The notes under the pieces: generated by a model
Told to the model about the DNA's origin: nothing
What the model saw: the letters and a program-made list of their open reading frames with translations, nothing else
Database searches by the model: none
Translations under genes and position numbers: made by a program
Part shown: piece by piece, positions 33,915 through 35,344 of the stretch
Position numbering within the stretch: position 1 is the first letter of the stretch
How the letters are laid out: each line of letters begins with the position of its first letter
Source of the DNA: Planococcus sp. ISL-110
Lineage (GTDB): Bacteria > Bacillota > Bacilli > Bacillales_A > Planococcaceae
Reading direction: 5' to 3'
Length of the DNA stretch: 35,344 bases
Assembly: GCF_018613575.1 (NCBI RefSeq)
Contig: NZ_JAGGPX010000024.1
Location: 1-35,344 of the forward strand

Positions 33915-33990
33915 TGGCGGTCCCGACCGGGATCGAACCGGCGATCTCCTGCGTGACAGGCAGGCATGTTAACCGCTACACCACGGGACC
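33915..33990 (-). tRNA. trnD: tRNA-Asp (anticodon GTC)
   Basis: Acceptor GGTCCCG / CGGGACC, anticodon loop CTGTCAC, CCA encoded. Confidence 0.97.
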
Positions 33991-33992
33991 AT

Positions 33993-34070
<78 letters not shown>

Positions 34071-34136
34071 ATAATAATATAAGTGTTGATTTTAGAGAGG
34101 TTCTTCACTAATAATTGTCCACACATTTTAAAAATA

Positions 34137-34229
34137 TGGAGGAGGAAGAGGGATTCGAACCCCCGCGGGATTTGACTCCCCTGTCGGTTTTCAAGACCGA
34201 TCCCTTCAGCCAAACTTGGGTATTCCTCC
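34137..34229 (-). tRNA. trnS: tRNA-Ser (anticodon TGA)
   Basis: Long variable arm, acceptor GGAGGAA / TTCCTCC, anticodon loop CTTGAAA, CCA encoded. A 66-bp AT-rich spacer to tRNA-fMet is the longest in the cluster. Confidence 0.97.
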
Positions 34230-34244
34230 GTGATAATATATAAA

Positions 34245-34321
34245 TGGTGGACCTTGCAGGACTCGAACCTGCGACCGGACGGTTATGAGCCGTCTGCTCT
34301 AACCAACTGAGCTAAAGGTCC
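34245..34321 (-). tRNA. trnI: tRNA-Ile2 (anticodon CAT, lysidine type)
   Basis: Acceptor GGACCTT / AAGGTCC and CAT anticodon. The body resembles the Bacillus tRNA-Ile that TilS modifies to read AUA, not the elongator Met tRNA; the latter is next door. CCA encoded. Identity as Ile2 is inferred from sequence memory and gene order. Confidence 0.85.
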
Positions 34322-34329
34322 TAAAAAAG

Positions 34330-34403
34330 TGGCGGCAGAGGGGATCGAACCCCCGACCTTACGGGTATGAACCGTACGCTCTAGCCAGCTGAGCTACGCC
34401 GCC
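34330..34403 (-). tRNA. trnM: Elongator tRNA-Met (anticodon CAT)
   Basis: Acceptor GGCGGCG / TGCCGCC, anticodon loop TTCATAC. It resembles the Bacillus elongator tRNA-Met. CCA is not encoded (CTT follows the discriminator A). Confidence 0.92.
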
Positions 34404-34424
34404 AGGATTCTTTAATATTATAGT

Positions 34425-34500
34425 TGGTGGAGCCTAGCGGGATCGAACCGCTGACCTCCTGCGTGCAAGGCAGGCGCTCTCCCAGCTGAGCTAAGGCCCC
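34425..34500 (-). tRNA. trnA: tRNA-Ala (anticodon TGC)
   Basis: Acceptor GGGGCCT / AGGCTCC, anticodon loop CTTGCAC, CCA encoded. Confidence 0.97.
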
Positions 34501-34506
34501 ATTGTT

Positions 34507-34583
34507 TGGTCGGGAAGACAGGATTCGAACCTGCGACCCCTTGGTCCCAAACCAAGTGCTCTACCAAGCTGAGCTACTTCCCG
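34507..34583 (-). tRNA. trnP: tRNA-Pro (anticodon TGG)
   Basis: Acceptor CGGGAAG / CTTCCCG, anticodon loop TTTGGGA, CCA encoded. Confidence 0.97.
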
Positions 34584-34608
34584 AACTGGATTGCTGAGTG
34601 TAAAAATA

Positions 34609-34685
34609 TGGTGCGCCCGAGAGGACTCGAACCTCTAACCGCTTGATTCGTAGTCAAGTACTCTATCCAATTGAGCTACGGGCGC
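34609..34685 (-). tRNA. trnR: tRNA-Arg (anticodon ACG)
   Basis: Acceptor GCGCCCG / CGGGCGC, anticodon loop CTACGAA (A34 expected to become inosine), CCA encoded. Confidence 0.97.
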
Positions 34686-34714
34686 ATATGAAAAATTCAT
34701 CTGGTTTGCATAAA

Positions 34715-34803
34715 TGGTGCCGAGGACCGGAATCGAACCGGTACGGTAGTCACCTACCGCAGGATTTTAAGTCCTGTGCGTCTGCCAGTTCCGCCACCCC
34801 GGC
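34715..34803 (-). tRNA. trnL: tRNA-Leu (anticodon TAA)
   Basis: Long variable arm, acceptor GCCGGGG / CCTCGGC, anticodon loop CTTAAAA, CCA encoded. Confidence 0.97.
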
Positions 34804-34833
34804 TAAGGGTCGGTATATTGTGCAAAAAAAATA

Positions 34834-34908
34834 TGGAGCGGAAGACGAGGTTCGAACTCGCGACCTCCACCTTGGCAAGGTGGCGTTCTACCACTGAACT
34901 ACTTCCGC
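34834..34908 (-). tRNA. trnG: tRNA-Gly (anticodon GCC)
   Basis: Acceptor GCGGAAG / CTTCCGC, anticodon loop TTGCCAA, CCA encoded. Confidence 0.97.
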
Positions 34909-34913
34909 AAAAA

Positions 34914-34998
34914 TGGTGCGGGTGAAGGGAGTCGAACCCCCACGCCCGAAGGCGCTAGATCCTAAGTCTAGTGCGTCTGCCAGTTCCGCCACACCCGC
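34914..34998 (-). tRNA. trnL: tRNA-Leu (anticodon TAG)
   Basis: Long variable arm, acceptor GCGGGTG / CACCCGC, anticodon loop CTTAGGA, CCA encoded. Confidence 0.97.
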
Positions 34999-35020
34999 GT
35001 GGCAATTATGCAATTAAAAA

Positions 35021-35096
35021 TGGTGAGCCATGAAGGATTCGAACCTTCGACCCTCTGATTAAAAGTCAGATGCTCTACCAGCTGAGCTAATGGCTC
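35021..35096 (-). tRNA. trnK: tRNA-Lys (anticodon TTT)
   Basis: Acceptor GAGCCAT / ATGGCTC, anticodon loop CTTTTAA, CCA encoded. Confidence 0.97.
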
Positions 35097-35107
35097 ATTT
35101 ACATGAG

Positions 35108-35183
<76 letters not shown>

Positions 35184-35190
35184 GAAAAAA

Positions 35191-35266
35191 TGGTGGAGGA
35201 TGACGGGATCGAACCGCCGACCCTCTGCTTGTAAGGCAGATGCTCTCCCAGCTGAGCTAATCCTCC
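35191..35266 (-). tRNA. trnV: tRNA-Val (anticodon TAC)
   Basis: Acceptor GGAGGAT / ATCCTCC, anticodon loop CTTACAA, CCA encoded. First tRNA gene after the 5S rRNA, about 10 bp away. Confidence 0.97.
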
Positions 35267-35276
35267 GATATGTATT

Positions 35277-35344
35277 GCCCAGCGACGTCTTACTCTCACA
35301 GGGGGAGACCCCCAACTACCATCAGCGCAAAAGAGCTTAACTGC
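35277..35344 (-). rRNA. rrf: 5S ribosomal RNA, 3' part (cut by the window edge)
   Basis: On the minus strand the end of the window reads GTTAAGCTCTT, then GCTGATGGTAGT, then GGGGGTCTCCCCCTGTGAGA, then GTAAGACGTCGCTGGGC: the 3' two thirds of a Firmicutes 5S rRNA with its loop-E/helix IV region. The 5' part, and presumably 23S and 16S rRNA, lie beyond the right edge. It is transcribed into the tRNA cluster. The 3' end is placed at the conserved GGGC. Confidence 0.95.

Noticed and set aside
34071..34136. Possible internal promoter in the longest tRNA spacer
   Set aside because: A TGGACA -35-like box is present, but no -10 element occurs at acceptable spacing.

Overview
The window is chromosomal DNA from a low-GC Gram-positive bacterium of class Bacilli, most likely a member of Planococcaceae (Planococcus or a close relative). 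The evidence is strong GGAGG-type ribosome binding sites with frequent GTG/TTG starts, a YkkCD pair behind a guanidine-I riboswitch, the block ytpA-ytoA-metK-pckA-ytmA-ytkD-dps-ytjA in a Bacillus-like order, a sigma-B-like dps promoter, a menFDHBEC operon divergent from menA, and a 20-gene tRNA cluster behind a 5S rRNA in an order like a large Bacillus tRNA operon. The family-level placement is inference.

Layout. (1) 1-3217, stress and export: an ArsR-type repressor (-); a MarR regulator followed by paiA and a frameshifted paiB (+); a guanidine-I riboswitch with a terminator controlling the two-subunit guanidinium exporter YkkC/YkkD. (2) 3321-6608: a threonine-aldolase-like PLP enzyme (-), a gene-poor 0.7 kb stretch, and a lipoprotein multicopper oxidase (+) whose natural start appears to be AUA rather than AUG. 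(3) 6756-10724 (-): one operon of an unknown membrane protein, CcdA, a TlpA/ResA-like thioredoxin, a response regulator and a histidine kinase, convergent with the oxidase across a shared terminator. It looks like a cell-surface thiol-redox module with its own two-component system. (4) 10945-12926 (+): a YibE/YibF-type membrane protein pair. (5) 13125-15638: a luciferase-like oxidoreductase and a YtpA-like hydrolase lacking its nucleophilic serine (-), and a gamma-carbonic-anhydrase-like protein (+). (6) 15658-19550: metK behind a SAM-I riboswitch, with a REP-like element inserted in its leader, and divergent pckA. (7) 19618-22834: ytmA, ytkD and dps (-), yidD and a Zur-box-controlled zinc-binding lipoprotein (+). 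(8) 22860-23714 (-): a MOSC protein and a small ORF. (9) 23920-32338: menaquinone biosynthesis, menF-D-H-B-E-C (-) and divergent menA (+). (10) 32423-33386: a multidrug-type transporter pseudogene. (11) 33357-35344 (-): terminator, 20 tRNA genes and the 3' part of a 5S rRNA, i.e. the tail of an rRNA operon running out of the window.

How the genes work together. The men genes take chorismate to demethylmenaquinone. MetK supplies SAM and is switched off by SAM through its leader. PckA opens gluconeogenesis. The CcdA/TlpA-like operon would deliver reducing equivalents outside the membrane, next to a copper oxidase. Three genes carry lesions or odd starts (paiB, the oxidase, the 32.4 kb transporter), two of them beside poly-A runs, so both real decay and sequencing error must be considered. 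No prophage, CRISPR array, insertion sequence or clearly new defence system was seen.
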